Source: Manihot esculenta (lineage: Eukaryota; Streptophyta; Magnoliopsida; Malpighiales; Euphorbiaceae). Taken from it: DNA of 64,000 bases. The notes beneath the pieces are model-generated. The model was not told the DNA's origin and made no database searches. It was given only the letters and a program-made list of their open reading frames with translations. The position numbers and the translations under genes were made by a program. This document shows positions 8,513-21,030 of this stretch, piece by piece; positions within the stretch are counted from its first letter, which is position 1; each line of letters opens with the position of its first letter. The DNA is taken from the NCBI RefSeq assembly GCF_001659605.2, contig NC_035170.2, forward strand, positions 9,846,817 through 9,910,816, given 5' to 3'.

Positions 8513-11500
8513 TCAAAATAAATATGGATATTGTTGGAGCATAGACTCCCGCGTCTCCCAGGTGCACTCTTCTAGATTATGGTGGTTCCATACGACACCT
8601 TTCCGATCCTCTGCAACACCTCAAAGGGTCCAATGTACCGTGGAGCTAATTTACCCTTCTTCCCAAAACGAACAACTCCTTTCATTGGAGACACTTTTAG
8701 CAATACCCAGTTACCCTCCTGGAACTCTAACTCTCTACTAACTCTAGCCCTGCAAGAGCCTTCTCTCCTATTTCTTCCCAGCAAACAGGGGATCTGCACT
8801 TCCTCCCGTATAAAGCTTCATAAGGAGCCATCCCTATGCTAGCATGATGGCTATTATTGTAGGCAAACTCTACCAAAGGTAGATGCTGCCGCCAAAAACC
8901 ACCAAAGTCTAACACACACAATCGAAGCATATCCTCTATGGTCTGGATGGTCCTTTCTGACTGTCCGTCAGTCTGTGGGTGGAAAGCAGTGCTAAAATCC
9001 AACCTCGTGCCCATCGCACTCTGCAGACTTTGCCAAAATCTAGAGGTAAACTGAGGTCCTCTGTCTGAAACTATCGACACTGGAACACCATGTAATCTCA
9101 CGATCTCATCCAGATAAACCTGTGCCAACTTATCCACCGAATAGTTACTCCGTACTGGAAGAAAATGAGCAGATTTCGTGAGTCTGTCCACAATCACCCA
9201 TATAGAGTCTATCCTGTTGGACGTAGCTGGTAAACCCACTACAAAATCCATGGCTATGTTCTCCCATTTCCATTCTGGAATCGGTAACGGGTTAAGCATT
9301 CCTGCTGGATTTTGATGCTCTAGTTTCACCCTCTGGCAAACCTCACAGGCTGTCACAAAATGCGCCACTTCTTTCTTCATGGCTGGCCACCAATAAACCT
9401 TTTTCAAATCCTGGTACATCTTGGTGGCTCCTGGGTGAACACTATACCTCGCATTATGAGCTTCCCTCATAAAGTCTTCCTTCACACTGCCCCTATCTGG
9501 TACACAAAGTCGATTCCCATAGCGGAGGATCCCTTTGCTATCAATTCTGAACTCTACACTGTTGCCTGACTGAACAGTCCTGGCAATTTTCATCAACTCA
9601 GGGTCCTCATGCTGTCTCTGCACGATCTGCTCCAGAAACACATGTGTCACTCTCATCTGTGCTATCAACGCACCTGTACCAGACAACTCTAGCTGTAACC
9701 CCTCTTCTAAGAGCTTATAAAGCTCCACCATGACTGGTCTCCGCTCTGCTGCTATATGGGATAAACTGCCTAGTGATTTCCGGCTTAGGGCGTCTGCCAC
9801 AACATTCGCCTTACCCGGATGATACTGGATCTTACAATCATAATCACTGAGCAATTCCACCCATCTTCTCTGCCTCACATTTAGCTCTCTCTAACTCAAG
9901 ATGTATTGTAAACTCTTGTGATCGGTGAAGATCTCGCATTTAACCCCGTAGAGGTAATGCCGCCACATCTTAAGTGCAAAGATAACTGCTGCCATCTCTA
10001 GGTCATAGGTGGGGTAATTCAACTCGTGCTTCTTCAACTGTCTAGAAGCATAAGCTATCACCCTATCACTCTGCATTAAAACACAACCCAATCCCACTCG
10101 AGATGCATCACAGAACACTGTGAAATCCTCATTACTGACAGGCAGAGCTAACACTGGTGCTGTTGTCAATCTCCTCTTGAGCTCCTCAAAGCTCTCTTCA
10201 CACTGGTTTGACCAGACAAACTTCTGGTTCTTCTAAGTCAGTTTGGTCATAGGAGCCACTATCTTTGAGAAGTTCTGAACGAACCTTCTGTAGTAACCTG
10301 CCAGTCCCAGAAAGCTTTTAATCTCAGTCACTATAGTGGGTCTGGGCCAGTTAGCTACAGCCTCTATCTTCTTGGGATCTACTTCAATACCCTCTGCTGA
10401 TACCACATGTCGCAAGAAGGAATTGCTCCGCAACCAAAACTCACACTTCGAGAACTTGGCATACAAACCATGCTCTCTCAGTGTCTGCAGAACTATCCTC
10501 AGATGCTGGGCATGCTCCTCTGCATCTCTGGAATACACTAAAATATCATCGATGAAAACAATGACAAAGTGATCCAGAAACTCACTGAATACCCTGTTCA
10601 TGAGATCCATAAATGTTGCAGGGGCGTTAGTTAACCCAAAAGGCATCACTAAGAACTCATAATGCCCATATCTGGTTCTGAACGCTGTCTTAGGCACATC
10701 TGCCTCTCTGACTCTTAACTGATGATACCCAGATCTCATATCTATTTTAGAAAAACAACCTGCTCCAGCTAGCTGGTCAAATAGATCATCAATCCTAGGT
10801 AAAGGATACCTATTCTTGGTAGTGATCTTGTTCAATTGTCTGTAGTCGATACAAAGTCTGAGGGATCCATCCTTCTTTCTGACAAAGAGCACTGGAGCAC
10901 CCCCAAGGTGAGGTACTGGGGCGGATGAAACCCTTATCTACCAAGTCCTGCAACTGCTCTTTTAACTCTGCTGGCGCCATCCTGTAGGGAGGAATAGAGA
11001 TAGGTCTGGTATCAGGCAACAATTCTATTTCAAACTCTATCTCCCTACCAAGTGGGAGTCCTGGTAAATCGTCTGGGAACACATCGAGAAACTCTCGGAC
11101 TACTGGTACTGTGGCTGGTTCCCTAACCTGACTGTCTAGCTCTCTCACATGAGCTAGAAACCCCTGACAACCCCTCCTAAGCAAACGACGAGCCTGAAGG
11201 GCTGAAATCAAACCTCTGGGTGTCCCTCTCCTGTCTCCTCTGAAGACACACTCTGACCCATCCTGATCTTTGAGACTCACTATCTTCTCTCTACAGTCCA
11301 AAGTAGCACTATATGCAGATAGCCAATCCATCCCTAGCATGACATCAAAATCTGTCAAGTCTAGAACCACAAGGTCAGCTGGAAGGCATCTACCCTCTAT
11401 GAACACTGGACTGAAACGACAGACTGACACTGCCACTGATGGGTCACACTTAGGTCCACTGACCCAGAGAGGATACTCTAACTCAGAACTGATCAAACCC

Positions 11501-12048
11501 AATCTCTCTATGGCTCTCGAAGCAATAAAGGAATGAGAAGCACCGGGGTCCATCAAAGCATATACATCTGAACACCCAATGATGAGATTACCTGACACCA
11601 CTGTGTTCGACGTGTTAGCCTCCTCCTGTGTCACAGTGAAAATCCGTGCTGGGGCTACCGGATTTCCACCTCGGGAACCTGCTGCTGAAGTAGAGGCTGC
11701 CCCTCTCCCTCTACCTCTGCCACTACTCTGAGGCATGACTGGGGCTGCTGGCTGAACAACTGGTTGTACCACACTGCCTGAACTCATCTGCTGGGATGGT
11801 GCAAAAGTCATCTGCGGACAATCCCGAGCAATATGCCCTTCCTGTCCACATCGAAAACAAGCTGTAGATCCCAACCGACAAACTCCTCCATGTGGTTTTC
11901 CGTATCGTCTGCATACTGGAGCTGTGCCAGAGCTTGAGCCACTACCTATTCCCAGACCTGACTTGACTTTATTCCAGAACTTACTCTTTGTTCCTTTTGC
12001 TCTATCCCATCTCTTACTGCCTGAAGTGGGGGCTTTAGAACCCGAAGC
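8513..12048 (-). pseudogene. Broken pol of element 2
   Basis: Similarity to the pol of element 1 runs in this order: CCHC knuckle and protease with DPGAS (frame open 11874-10810), RT with FIDD (10892-10233), RNase H (10169-9891), integrase (9878-8727) and a remnant of the C-terminal end. Lesions are an extra G in the TGGGG before the RT core near 10900 (frameshift), AGG to TAG near 10235, CAG to TAG near 9893, a deletion of about 115 bp near 8755 between two copies of AGTTAGTAGAG-like sequence, and a further deletion near 8590 that removes the end of integrase and most of the chromodomain. It cannot make a working enzyme set. Confidence 0.9.
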
Positions 12049-13122
12049 CTATGCCTTTGACTGTTTCTGAATATTGGCACTAGCTTCCATTTTCCTAGAT
12101 GCGTCTACTATAGTGTGGAAACTCTCCTTTTCTGCTGGAAGAATCAAGGAAGAATACCTGGGATGCAGTCTCATAGTATATCTCCTTGCCTTCTTCTGAT
12201 CAGTATCATAGGCTTGACCCACATACTGAAGCAAATCCAGGAACTTATCTGTGAATTCATCAACACTCATCTCATCTGTCTGTCGCAACTGCTCGAACTC
12301 TATGACTTTCATCTCCCGAGAACTGTCAGGAAAAGCCCACCCTGCAAATTCATTGGCGAACTCTCCCCATGACATGCTGTCCATTCTGGGTTCCACATAG
12401 TTCTTGAACCATTCTCTGGCCTTCTTACATTTAAGTGTAAACCCTGCCATCTCAATGGCTCTACTATCATCAGCTCCCAATTCACTGGTTATCATCCTAA
12501 CTGATCTGAGGTATTCAAATGGATCATCTCCCGTGTTATATTTAGGAGCATCCAATTTCAAGTACTCCGTCATTTGTACCTTACCTCCAGATGAGCTAGG
12601 TTGATGTCTGTCAACAACAGGGGCTACTGGTTCTAGTGGTGGTACTGGGTCATTTGGCTCTGGGTGTGCTGCACTTGGATGGGTAGGGGAAGATGGATAC
12701 ATAGGATATGGTGGATAGTAAGGATAAGGCATATATGGCATGTACGGAGGATATAGGACAAAACTAGAGTACTCCGACATACCTCCCATCGGATACTCTG
12801 GATCCTGCGGAAAGGCTGGATAACCAAAACCTGAGGCCTGAGCGCCTCCCTGCGACTCTCCCATACCTTCCTCAAATCTGCCTATACCCATGCTATCATC
12901 TCTCGACTGGTCAATTTCCATAGCCTCCCTCCTTTCCTCTGATCTTCCTCCCCTAGCTGTACCTCTTCTGCTCTCGTCTACAGACCTTCTAGGGTCTATT
13001 GATGTACCTTCCCTGCTCGATCTCTGAGACCTTGCCCTCGGCAATGCAGGAGGACGAGCAGCTGGTCTTTCACTCTCTGGTGGGACTCCAGTCAATCGAG
13101 CTGATCGACGAGTTCCTCTCAT
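12049..13122 (-). pseudogene. Gag frame of element 2, cut by a stop before the zinc knuckle
   Basis: The frame begins with the MRGTRRSARLTG block shared with elements 1 and 3 (Met at 13122). A Tyr/Pro-rich N-terminal part and the gag helical domain (EWFKNYVEP, FANEFAGWAFPDS) follow. A TAG at 12049-12051 ends it before the CCHC knuckle. The knuckle (CFRCGQEGHIARDC) and protease continue in the same frame from 11874 downward with no stop between them. This shows gag and pol were one frame in the ancestor. Confidence 0.88.
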
Positions 13123-13326
13123 CTTTACTCTCTGGAAAACAACACATAACATAGCACTTTAGCACATAAACAGCACATAGCAATAAGGCACATGCATAAC
13201 TCATGGCATTACACAGATAAGACTCAATACCCTATCCTAGTGGACATGATTTCCTATTGTACTTGACCACTTCTAACCTCTTTGAGCCCAACACTCTCTC
13301 TATAGGTCCGATCATGTGAACCTAGG

Positions 13327-13338
13327 GCTCTGATACCA
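13327..13338 (-). other. Primer binding site of element 2 (Met tRNA)
   Basis: The reverse complement reads TGGTATCAGAGC, three bases from the LTR end at 13342, the same spacing as in elements 1 and 3. Confidence 0.92.
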
Positions 13339-13341
13339 ATC

Positions 13342-13780
13342 TGTAACGACCCCAAAATGGACCGTCATCGGCGCTATGATTCAGGTTGGCTTAAGGCCGC
13401 CAGAACCCGTAGCAAGCCTGCTATACTCTCTGTGTACCTGTAAATCTCATACATGATCATACATTTTCTGTGAAAATAAAAACTCTTCTCTGATCCAAGG
13501 CTTAACATGTGCATGCACTATCTCTGTACTCTGTACTCTGTACTCTGTACCCCTGACTAGAGGGTACAGAGTACAGAGTACAGAGTACAGAGTACAGAGA
13601 TAGTGCATGCACAGGTTAAGCCTTGGTTCAGAAAATAGTTTTTATTTTCACAGAAAATGTAAGATCATGTATGAGTTTTTACAGGTACACAGAGAGTATA
13701 GCAGGCTTGCTACGGGTTCTGACGGCCTTAAGCCGACCTGAATCCTAGTGCCGGTGACGGTCCATTTTGGGGTCATTACA
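13342..13780. repeat. LTR-end palindrome (arms of 213 and 220 bp, 6-bp centre)
   Basis: The left arm (13342-13554) is the U5 end of the 5' LTR of element 2 on the minus strand. The right arm (13561-13780) is the same sequence inverted and ends GGTCATTACA next to copia sequence. The centre is GACTAG. Each arm has a run of the 7-mer TCTGTAC (GTACAGA on the other arm) beside the centre, four copies on the left and five on the right, which accounts for the 7-bp length difference. By hand about 13 positions differ, near 6%. Confidence 0.93.
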
Positions 13781-13929
13781 AGAGTGAAAATCAAATTGCA
13801 TAATAATTATGTAAAGGTATTTAATGAAGTAAAGTACGTTCAGAAGTTCAAGAGGAATTTAATTTCATTAGGTAAGTTAGATTCTCTGGATTATGAATTT
13901 TCTATTTAAGATGGAGCCATGATAGTTAG
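13781..13929 (+). pseudogene. Ty1/copia pol remnant, part 1 (GAG-pre-integrase domain)
   Basis: The + strand reads FKRNLISLGKLDSLDYEFSI, then a TAA, then DGAMIV. This is the conserved GAG-pre-integrase segment of plant copia polyproteins. The frame resumes after the solo LTR at 16132. Everything before this segment is missing and is replaced by the LTR palindrome. Confidence 0.85.
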
Positions 13930-16126
13930 TGTAATACCCGACTAGACTCCGGTATCGGAATTCCCACCGTCCGATGGAATTTGGGTGTCGGAAACCTCTA
14001 GAAGGGTAAAAGCATGTTTTTATAAAATGTTTTCATGTTTTTAATGTTTTTAAGTATGATTTTAAATAAGTTTTAGCATGAAAATTCTTTAAGGAAAAAC
14101 CCAGGTTCGGCCGCCGAAACTCACTTTCGGCCGCCGAACATGCATGGACTTTGGGAGGCACGTTAGGCCCCCGAAAGTCTAAGTGAGGGAAGTGCAGGTT
14201 CGGCCGCCGAACCTTATGTTCGGCCGCCGAACATTGCATGGATGCGGAGGCACATTCGGCCCCCGAACGTGGCCTGGCCAGCCACTATAAAAGGGTCCCC
14301 TTGGTCCGCACGGGCGAGCTTTTTCTCTCCCATTGTCGGCCAAGGTGAGTCTCCGCCGCTCCTCCCTCGATCTTGAGTGTTTCCTTTAGATCTTTCATGG
14401 TTTTAACAAGTCTTCATCTTGCTTTGAAGTTTTTAAGCTTTTGAAACGAGTTTTGAGCAAGTTTTGAACTTGGAGACCCAAGGAGCTCAATCTCTCCCAA
14501 CTCCAAGTTAGATCGCCTCCACTCTCGATCTTCAAGAGGTAAGAGTCGATCTCTAGCTTACATTATGTTTTAAACAAGTTTTATGCAAGATCTATGGAGT
14601 AGAGATGCATGTTTAGGTTTGTTGATGAGTTTATGGTTTTGATGCTTTGATGAACAATGTAGCTTGTTTGTGTATGAATGAAGTGTTGTAGATGGGGTAT
14701 ATGCATGTTTGAGGCCCCTAGGAACTTGTATGCATGTTTTGGTTGAGAAATATGCATGATCTGTGGTTTTGGGAGGCAGGAGGTTCATTTGAACCAAGTT
14801 TCTGCCATTTGGCAGAAACCAGGTTCGGCAGCCGAAAGGAGTTTCGGCCGCCGAACCCCTCTTGTGAAGGCAGCTTTCGGCTGCCGAAGGTGCCCCCGAA
14901 AAGAGACTTTCGTCTCTGTCTGGCACTTTCGGCCGCCGAAGGTGCCGCCGAACCTAGCTGAGTTTCGTCTCTGTCCAGGACTTTCGGCCGCCGAAGGTGC
15001 CGCCGAAGGTGCCCTGTTCGGCCATTTCATGCATATTTTCTGTGATGTTTTCATGATGTTTTAGGGGGTTTTTGGGGGATACATTAGAGTTATGATTATA
15101 TATGTTGGTCCCTCATTGGAGTCCACCTGTGTAGGTTCGGACCCGAGGAACCAAGGACCCCAGCAGTGAGCCAGCTGCTGAGAGTTTGACAGAGTCAGCC
15201 AGAGGTGAGTGGAACTATACTTAATCTTTTAAATTAAGAAAGTGAATATTTTATCATGTTTCATGCATCATGACTATAATATAGGATGTTTGCATTAGAA
15301 TCACGAATATGCTACATTGCATTATTATATTGTGGTTGATGAGGAGGGACATTGCACGACTCACTAGTCCTGTGTACGAAGTCCTGTGGTGCCCATAATA
15401 GGGCCGGGCAATAGCTCCGAGTTACGAAGTCCTGTGGTGCCCATAATAGGGCCGGGCAATACGAAGTCCTGTGGTGCCCATAATAGGGCCGGGCATGGAG
15501 CTGAGGGATTTTTGAGTCAGTCCGTCCATGATGTGAAATGTTTGTGCAATGATGCATTCCATTATAGCATGTTTTAAATAATCTTTTTATAGTTCTACTC
15601 ACTGGGCACCTAGCTCACCCCTCTCCCCTAACCCCCAGGTTTGCAGGTACGGGATTGATAGAGAAGAAAAGAAGAGAAAAGTCATATGTATGTAATAGCT
15701 AGAGTATGTGGACATGACAAATGATAAGAATGTAATGTAAAGTTTTGAACAGTTATGTTTATGTAATTATGTTATTGAGGATAGAGTTGTGCTTGACCAT
15801 AGTATATGTTAATCCCTTGGTATGTACATGATCTTATTTTATGATGCATATGTAAACCAACTCACCATATGATGTATAGCCCTTGAGGCTTTGATGAGAT
15901 CCCACAGAGGGATTAATGTTTATGTATATGATGAGTATAGTGCATGCACAGGTTGAGTTTGGTGAATGAAGAAAGAGAAAAGTTTTTAATTCTTATGTAT
16001 GTTTGTTGATCATGTATGGGATTAAACAGGTAAACAGGATGTATGTAGGCTTGCTACGGGTTCCGGCGGCCTTAAGCCGACCTGAATCCTAGCGCCGGTA
16101 GCGGTCCGGATTTTCGGGGCGTTACA
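13930..16126 (+). mobile_element. Solo Tekay-type LTR with perfect 5-bp target repeat
   Basis: It begins TGTAATACCCGAC and ends GGCGTTACA, 2197 bp, and is flanked by GTTAG at 13925-13929 and 16127-16131. There is no primer site or polypurine tract next to it, so it is the scar of LTR-LTR recombination. Inside are GCC palindromes, a TATA box (14286-14292), donor-like AAGAGGTAAG (about 14533), three copies of the 37-bp tandem (15375-15496), and the pyrimidine tract with CCCCCAG (about 15612-15635). It is closest to the LTR of element 1. Confidence 0.95.
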
Positions 16127-16131
16127 GTTAG

Positions 16132-16290
16132 ACGTGCTTTTCTCATTATGAAAGCCATGAAACTTGAGAGAAAGAATCTCTATATATTGAAAAGAAGCAC
16201 TTTGATTGGAGGATCGCAAGTTAAAAGTAAGAGAGCATCAATAATCAAGAATGCAAGGAGATACCCAAGAAAAAATTGACTTATGAAGAA
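16132..16290 (+). pseudogene. Ty1/copia pol remnant, part 2
   Basis: After removing the solo LTR and one GTTAG, the frame continues as MKAMKLERKNLYILKRSTLIGG, matching the end of the GAG-pre-integrase domain (consensus NLYxLxGSTxxG). It ends in a TGA about 16279. The integrase core, RT and RNase H are absent, so a large internal deletion joins this segment to the 3' LTR. Confidence 0.82.
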
Positions 16291-16329
16291 GTTGTGAAGA
16301 TTAATTCATTTTGACTAAGAGGCGGAGAT

Positions 16330-16814
16330 TATGGAAATTCCAGTCCAAATAAAATTAGTAGTTCAAAATAAAATAGAAAGTCTATTACTGTTAGAATTTT
16401 ATTTAGAAGTTTTAACTAAAATTTTGATTAAAAAGAAATTATATTTGGAGAGTCTCGCTTAAACTTGTATTCAGCTAGTGATCAATTATAAAAGGAGAAT
16501 CTATTAAAATTATATGGTATGCAAAAAAATAAAAGGCGCTCAACCTACAGGAACTGTTCGTGATATTTTAAAGAAGGCGGGGTTTTTACGGAACTTCGCC
16601 CTTTTTTTTTCTCTCCACTCGGACCAATCCGCCCACCCGAGTTCTTGTAAAGATAAAGTATGAGTGGTAGAATAGTGTGAATAATTTTTTGAGAGAGAGG
16701 AATAATAATTAGCGGTTGTAATTACTTTTTCTTTATTAATAGATATATTGTAGAGTAGGCTTATATTGAACCACGTAATTTGTATTCTTATCATTTGATG
16801 GTAATTATCACAAC
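16330..16814 (+). repeat. Degenerate Ty1/copia 3' LTR
   Basis: A purine stretch GGCGGAGATT precedes TATGGAAATTCCAG, which resembles the TGTTGGAAATTCC start of Tnt1-like copia LTRs with a damaged TG. The end has the ACCACGTAA box and finishes ATCACAACA, also typical of that group. Together with the pre-integrase remnant upstream it forms one dead plus-strand element. Confidence 0.65.
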
Positions 16815-17560
16815 AAAAATGTATACTATATAATTTTAAAAAATGGAATTCAAGTTTACAATTAAAATATAAGAAGAAAATATGATGAATATTACTTATT
16901 TGCCGTAAGTATTTAATAATTACACTATTATCGCATAATGCACATTATCAAATTTAGCATAGCTATTTAATTGGCCTACTTCACATGATTTGATTTAAGG
17001 TAACCATATTTTATCTTTAGATAAATTTTATTTAATATTTAAATTTTATAATTAACTACTGTATTTAGTAAATTGGACGGTCAAGACTTACGTGCACTTT
17101 GACTTTTTATTATAATAATGCAATAGTTATACTTTATTGTAAAAGGGAAAAGAAGATACATTTGAAAGTAAAGTATCAACCGACTTTTTAAAAGAAGTTG
17201 AATTAAAAAATTATTTTCTTTTAAAAAAATGTGAAAATAATCATATAAAGTATGAAAAGTTCTTATACATATATTGACATAGAAACTAATTTATATACCT
17301 AAGTAATCAAAATTTTAGAATATATTTATATATATGCCTTACCATGTTTTTTAAGACCAATCATGATTTTAAATTATGTGTTAATTTTCAATTGAAATAG
17401 TGTATAAGCTCGGGATGAATTTTCTTAAAAATATAATATGATTTCACTTATTTTATAAAAAAATAAAGTGTTAAGTTTTATTTTTAATATCAAATATTAT
17501 AAGAGATAATGCTCAATTGTTCCTTTGTTTATTAGATATTGTTTAATTTAAGAGTTGATG
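16815..17560. other. AT-rich spacer, no gene seen
   Basis: This is long A/T tracts with stops in all frames. I see no domain, tRNA or clear repeat. Confidence 0.6.
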
Positions 17561-17792
17561 GCCAAAAAATTCTGTATTTTTTATTTTATTGTAATTACGC
17601 TTTATATTTTTTTATTAATTAAATTCTAATTTTTTAAATTATTCTAATTGTATCCTATCGTTATTTGTATCATTATAAATTAATGGAATTATCACGTCAC
17701 TCATCACGTTAGCAAATTTCAGGGTTAAATTGATAATAATTTAAAAGTTTAGGGTAAATTGTAATAAAACTAAAAGTGTAAGATTTTTTTTG
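17561..17792 (+). mobile_element. Degenerate MITE, copy A
   Basis: About 232 bp with terminal inverted repeats: CCAAAAAATTCTGTATTTTT at the left pairs imperfectly with a right end of AAAAGTGTAAGATTTTTTTTG. It has an internal block with CACGTCACTCATCACGTTAGC. A second copy in the opposite orientation lies 640 bp away. No target repeat is certain. A Mutator-like non-autonomous family is my best guess. Confidence 0.55.
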
Positions 17793-18431
17793 ATAATTAT
17801 TTATTTTATTAATAATTTTTTTAGGAGACGGAGGAATAAAGACTCGAATTTATGATTTCAAATAAATTATTTATTCTTTTAACCTCTTTATTAAGTCAGA
17901 TTAGATAATAAAATATTTAATTTATATATTATTAATTTTTTAAAATTCACTCTAAATATTAGTATAATTTAAAAAAAATGGCGGACTACCATTATACTCG
18001 AGGGATAAAAGAATAATTTAAAAAAACATCCTAAAGAAATTATTTTATTATTTTGATATTTTTAAATTAAATTATATTAAATATTGTTTTAAATTATTTT
18101 TTAATATTTCACTATTAATATATTTAATAAAGTTATTTTATTAACAATAATTTTAAAAGTAATACTAAATAGTAAACATATTAGATAGATTTAAAAAAAA
18201 ATCAATTGATAATAATTTTAGTTAAAATAAAATCAAGATAAATTATTATTATAAAATTATTAATTAAAATAAAATCAAAATAAATTGTTATTATAAAATT
18301 ATTGATAAAAAATAAATAACAATATAAATGATAATTTTTAAATATATTTAATAGTAAAAAAGGATAACTTAATAATTTTATAAATTTTTAACTATATAGA
18401 TAACGGTGCACTTGATCGATATAGTTTAATT

Positions 18432-18660
18432 GACAAAAATAAAAGTATAGAATATAATTTCAATAAAAATAAAGTATAAATATTTTTAGTAATTATTTCT
18501 AAACTTTGCTAATGTGGCGTGGTAACATGGAGTTCATGACAATTTCATTAATTTCTAACGGTACAAGTAATAGTTGTATGCAGTAATTTTAAAAGGTTAG
18601 AATTTAATTAAAAAAAAAGATGTAATTGCAATAAAATTAAAAATGCATAGTTCTTTTGTC
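18432..18660 (-). mobile_element. Degenerate MITE, copy B (inverted relative of copy A)
   Basis: 229 bp with ends GACAAAA and TTTTGTC. Its reverse complement matches copy A over about 190 bp at roughly 70% by eye, including the inner TGTxACCACGCCACATTAGC-like block. The AT-rich flanks do not allow a confident target repeat. Confidence 0.6.
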
Positions 18661-20259
18661 ATTAATTTTTAATTAAATTTTATTTAAATTAGCTAAAAAA
18701 ATTAACTTTAGACTTAAATAAACAAAAAAAAAAAAGAATTCAGTTGATAAATTTAGAAAGGTAAATTAATTTTAAGCTGAAGCTGCTAAGTTAATTTGGA
18801 TAAAAATTTTAAAAGAAAAATAGCTTATTTAGGTGATATTAAATATCAAATCAATATTACAATGTTGTTGATTTAGTAATGTGATGTAAATTTTTTTTAG
18901 TAGGATAATATATAGGTTTTTCTTCCTTTTTGATAAAAAAGAAATTAAGAAAAATATGAGTAGAAGACTTTATTAGAAAAGCTCAGATGTTATATTTCTT
19001 AGATCAATATCTTATTTGATAGAAATTATACTTCTATTTTATTCAATTTTTTTTATTAAATATATATATAATTAATTTTTTAATAATTCAACGATATTTA
19101 ATATTTTCTAAAATATGTTGAATCATCTATAAATGATAAGAAAATCAAGGAAGTTATGTAATTTTTATCACAAATAAAATTTTTCTATCTTCTAAATTTA
19201 CTATTACAATTTTGCAACAAATTTTATAATGTCATAATTTCAAAATAATTGAAATTTACTATAGAAGCTTGTGAAACATTTGGCTAATCATAACGTGGAG
19301 TATCTATTGTTAGATTTTACATCTTTTTCCTATTTTAGTTATGTTCTCTGATTTTATTTAACTTATTTTTTTATTTTGTTAATTTTATTATTTTATTTAT
19401 ATAATTTTTTTATGCATCTAAATACTTTTTATTTTTAATTTTGAGTATTTTCATGTAAATTAAAATCTCTTAAATGAGACTAGTTGGACAATAAGAATTC
19501 TGAAGTTTGGCCGCAGTTTAAACTGCTACTATTAACATGTTCATTGGCAAATAATTTAATAACTTAAATTACAAATATTATGAATATTGATATCTTATAA
19601 AATAAGTTATAAATTAATATAAAATAGAGCATAAGAAAATTAAAATATAAAATAATAAATAAATAAAAAACATAAATTATTAAGTAAATTTAAACAATCA
19701 AATAAATAAATAATAATTATTATTTATCTGTTAATTAGAAAATTTTACTCGCAACTGTTTAAGATACTTTTGGGCTAAGAATCCATAAAACATAATGAGA
19801 ACTTATTTTAATTCATCATAATTGCTTGTAATGGTTTGTAATTACATCTTCACCTCTACTATTTTCTTTGATTGATTTGTCATGGAAGCCATCTTATCTT
19901 GTTACACCAACTCTAGGAATAGGTCTAAGATCCATATCTTGTGTCCGACCATTGTGTTCTAGACCATCAATTGTTGAAAAACTTCCTCATGTAATCCAGT
20001 CAAATTATCATTCGAGTTCTCACTTCGAGTATTTATAAGCACACGAGCTCTCTTACAAAATAAATGATAAAAATATATCATCATATGTTAATAATAAAAT
20101 AAGATAAAAAACTAGTAAGCATATCTAAAATTTTAGCGGTAACCTTAAACATTTACCACCACTAGAGTATTTAACGCAAACTAACCACAATATTGCAGCA
20201 CAGAATACCAAACTCTTTCATAAACGATCCGGCTACATGAAAATTATAAAATATCCATT
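18661..20259. other. AT-rich spacer, no gene seen
   Basis: Long A/T runs to about 19760, then a more balanced stretch (19840-20230) that I cannot assign. No coding frame of interest in any direction. Confidence 0.55.
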
Positions 20260-20451
20260 GATATATACAAACGTTTTTCTGTATGTTATTGAGTAAAAGA
20301 GTACAAGTATCTATAGGTGTTATAAGTATATGTTGTACAGGAGTCTATAAGAGTTTATGATATATATAAAGTCTAGTTGATAATCTTATCACCTAAGGTA
20401 ATTCTAAGATAATTCATTATCACCTAAGATAATTCTTATCACTTTATCACA
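20260..20451 (-). repeat. Probable copia 3' LTR remnant
   Basis: On the minus strand a purine tract (GAATTGAGAGGG, reversed from about 20452-20463) is followed by TGTGATAAAGTGATAAG, which looks like a polypurine tract and LTR start just downstream of the RNase H remnant. The inner end is not defined; 20260 is approximate. Confidence 0.4.
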
Positions 20452-20578
20452 CCCTCTCAATTCTGACATGGTAAGGAAAGAACTCTTAGTTGCTTTGTTA
20501 CCTGAATATGTCGTGATGTGACTAAGGCTTTGATGAAAGTATTGGAAATCTGATCCTTGGAAGAAATATATCAAATAT

Positions 20579-21030
20579 CAAGCTCCTTCTTTGTCATGAA
20601 CAAAGTGGATATCAACCTTTATATCCTTCATACAATTACGAAAGGTGGGATTTTCCATTAAGTATGTTGCTCCTATATTGTCACACCATAAGATTGGAAT
20701 TTGGTGTGAAACCAGATTAAGTTCAGTAACCAATGATTGAATCCAAGAGACCTATGTTGTCGTAGCTCTAATAGCACGACATTAAGCTTCCACAAAGGAC
20801 TTAGCAACTGTAGGTTGTTTGCGAGTAAACTAAGAAATTATATTGAACCCATAGACATAGATAGCATAACTAGTAATGAACTTATGATCATCAAGATTAC
20901 AGGCACAGTTAGCATCAGTATAGACACTAAGAGCAATAGTAGCTAGGTGATTGAGAAATGAACAAACCATGATGAGAAGTTCCCTTCAAATAGCATAAGG
21001 TACAATTTACAACTTGCCAATGCACAATAA
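20579..21030 (-). pseudogene. Ty1/copia RNase H remnant
   Basis: Minus-strand translation gives HWQVVNCTLCYLKGTSHHG, then YTDANCACNLDDHK, then RKQPTVAKSFVEA, then WCDNIGATYLMENPTF and KVDIHFVHDKEGA. These are the consecutive landmarks of plant copia RNase H (YSDADWAG, KKQPTVARSS.EAE, WCDN..A, NP.FH, H..VR). Stops and at least one frameshift separate them. The rest of the element is missing or scattered. Confidence 0.85.

Larger units (their letters stand above)
7641..13554 (-). mobile_element. Element 2: decayed minus-strand Tekay-type element
   Basis: Read on the minus strand, it has an LTR fragment, primer site, gag, pol, polypurine tract and the first 795 bp of the 3' LTR, which element 1 interrupts at 7640/7641. 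It differs from elements 1 and 3 by many substitutions, at least three in-frame stops, one frameshift and two deletions in the integrase tail and chromodomain region. It is clearly older. The missing part of its 3' LTR should lie upstream of the window, beyond the 5' LTR of element 1. Confidence 0.9.
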
